Below are positions 29,803 to 31,550 of a stretch of 31,550 bases of DNA, in pieces; within the stretch, counting starts at the first letter, position 1, and the number at the start of each line of letters is the position of its first letter. A program made the position numbers and the translations under genes. The stretch spans positions 110,523-142,072 of the forward strand of contig NW_003126394.1 of NCBI RefSeq assembly GCF_000003605.2. Reading direction: 5' to 3'. The notes beneath the pieces were generated by a model. That model saw only the letters and a list, made by a program, of their open reading frames with translations. It was not told the DNA's origin and did not search any database. This DNA comes from Saccoglossus kowalevskii. Lineage: Eukaryota > Hemichordata > Enteropneusta > Harrimaniidae.

Positions 29803-30264
29803 ACGTATTATACCAGAAAGCATTTGATTCGCAATCCAATTGAGGAAGCGAGATCAATAGCTATATCAACGTTGATGGCGCTGTCTGTCAAATGTCCAAT
29901 TATTTATTGTTCATAACTCTTTACATTTAAAGACTTAAACTTCAAGGATCAGCGTGGACTAATATTGTTGTTTTGCAAGTTATACGCAATCGATACAAAT
30001 ATATTCGTGTGAGGCATCCAAGTGGTAGATGTAAGTAATCAGCAATACTCAGCTGAATAACTCTTCTTACAGGGAACAAACTTTTGATGTTAACCAAAGC
30101 ATGAACAGTTACAACACGGTTCACTTTGTGGCAACATGTATGCAAGCTTTACTCAATTGAGTTCGACAACTAGATAACACTAACTCGTCGGAGATACGAA
30201 CTTGCTCTAGATTCTTCAATATTCATGATAGTTTAGGCTTTTTACACATACAAAGCTATTATAG
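29803..30264. other. intergenic sequence, no gene seen
   Basis: No recognisable exon or repeat; the 67-codon minus-strand frame has no motif. Confidence 0.5.
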
Positions 30265-31399
30265 CCAACGCTTTTCAATCTCTTCATAAATGAACAACTC
30301 AATCCAGCCATACTGAATCATCAGTATTATATGCAGATTATTTAGTTGTTATGTCTCAAACAGCACCTAGTTTGCAAAATTTGATAAACATTTTGAAGAC
30401 GTATTGTTCCAAATGGAACCTGACAATATTTATTTCTAAAACAAAATTTTTTAGGAAAAAAACATTAAAAACATCTGAATACTTTCATTACAGAAATACA
30501 ATTATTAGCTGTGTGACAAGTTATACTTATCTTGGGATAATAATCTCAACATCTGGACAGTTTGTAGAAGCAAAGAAAACATTAGCAGAGAAGAATGCAA
30601 AGCTATGTTTATACTGAATAAAACATTGGAAGGGAACACTGACATCACACTCTTCTTGAAAGTATTTCATTCAAACATTAATCCCATCTTACTCTATGGT
30701 GCAGATGTCTGGGGATCATGGATTTTGGAAAATGAGAGAAATGTTTGTTTAGACATACAAGCAATGCAGCATGTGGGAGCGAAATAGGTGTATTACCACT
30801 ATTAATATAAATTAAATTAACCTGAAATCACAAAGGAAATCACAGCAACATACATGGTTATCATCACTAATTAAAATATTAAAAGATAATTATTACATAT
30901 CATTAATACATTTTACAACAAGTATTCCAAAAAGAAACATTCATAAGATTATAAATAACATTGAAGCAAATATAAAACAAAAATATGTAAACCAGCGGAA
31001 GTCACAAATCTCAAAAATAGTAGTAAACTTAGAACATTTGCAAACATGAAATTTAAATACACGTTTGATCCATATTACAAAACCTTAATCCCAGACGAAG
31101 TACATTGCTAAAATTGAGAATAAGCACACACAAGCTTGAAATTGAAAAGAGCAGGTACACAAGCCCAAAACACGACTAAAGGAAAGAATGTGCAAACAGT
31201 GCAACATGAATGTTATTGAGGATGAATTCCACTTTCTCATGATTTGTCCAAAATATGGAAACTTGTCTGAATTTAATTTTCTACCACATGATGCACACAA
31301 TACATTCATTCGATTGCTCAATGCAGATGAATGTGAAATTATCAAAAAGGTTTCTCAGTTTATTTACAAAGCCTTGCAAGAAAGAATAGATAGTTGATA
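30265..31399 (+). pseudogene. LINE ORF2 C-terminal half, broken
   Basis: Plus-strand blocks in order: PTLFNLFINEQLNP (RT block before motif C), LYADYLVVMS (motif C, second Asp changed to Tyr), YCSKWNLTIFISKTKFF, SYTYLGIIISTSGQF, NINPILLYGADVWGS, and ERMCKQCNMNVIEDEFHFLM with ICPKYGNL, the C-terminal zinc-like C..C....H...C of this LINE group. Frames break at about 30605, 30787 and 31050. The 5' half is absent. It could be a different copy of the family at 20660-21345, which ends where this one begins. Inactive. Confidence 0.87.
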
Positions 31400-31550
31400 G
31401 TTTTGAATTTTATTATTATTATTAGTCTTTAAAAAAAACTTAACATTATAATATTTTCTTTCTTTATTATTTCATTATTATTATTATACTTTGTTATACT
31501 TTTATTGCTACTGTACTGATAGAAATACTGTATTCCTAAAGATACATTAA
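31400..31550 (+). repeat. (ATT)n-rich tail after the LINE
   Basis: TTATTATTATTATTAG and later ATTATTATTATTATAC follow the LINE stop, probably its 3' UTR and tail. The window ends here. Confidence 0.5.

Overview
The window is AT-rich metazoan genomic DNA. It has spliced genes with GT-AG introns, many degraded transposons, mini- and microsatellites, and one assembly gap (N run, 12038-12275). Repeat style, LINE types and low GC suggest a marine invertebrate, perhaps a lophotrochozoan, but the species cannot be fixed from sequence alone.

Two host genes are supported, arranged tail to tail. The main one is a complete minus-strand 1-acylglycerol-3-phosphate acyltransferase (AGPAT1/2 type). It has six coding exons between 27168 and 5643. 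The phases close exactly: 810 nt, 269 codons plus stop. It carries the NHQSSLD, GVIFVDR, PEGTR and VPIIPV acyltransferase motifs. On the plus strand, the last three exons of an unidentified gene end at 3342, and its upstream intron holds a pogo/Tigger transposon (63-2315).

Almost everything else is repeat DNA, most of it inside AGPAT introns. Intron 1 (13.5 kb) holds a GC-rich DIRS-like retroelement relic, a LINE reverse-transcriptase fragment, a second pogo-like relic, a 901-bp TIR element with a 9-bp flanking direct repeat, a degenerate THAP fragment and an AT-rich tandem array. Intron 2 (1.7 kb) holds two arrays of a 28-bp unit containing CAGGTAAG, plus an inverted repeat around the assembly gap. 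Intron 4 (5.2 kb) holds two nested families of hairpin-headed repeats, then about 61 copies of a 29-bp unit made of two adjacent dyads. Upstream of AGPAT (27.2-31.5 kb) are two clean miniature elements: 149 bp with TTAA target sites and 106 bp with a 9-bp duplication. A LINE C-terminal relic follows.

The long cysteine-rich reading frames at 12.3-13.3 kb, the 99-codon frame at 9.9 kb and the frames through the N run are repeat or gap artefacts. The most unusual items are the AGPAT intron that transcribes tandem copies of a sequence matching the U1 snRNA 5' end, the double-dyad minisatellite next to a splice donor, and the two repeat families sharing a GAA-capped terminal hairpin.
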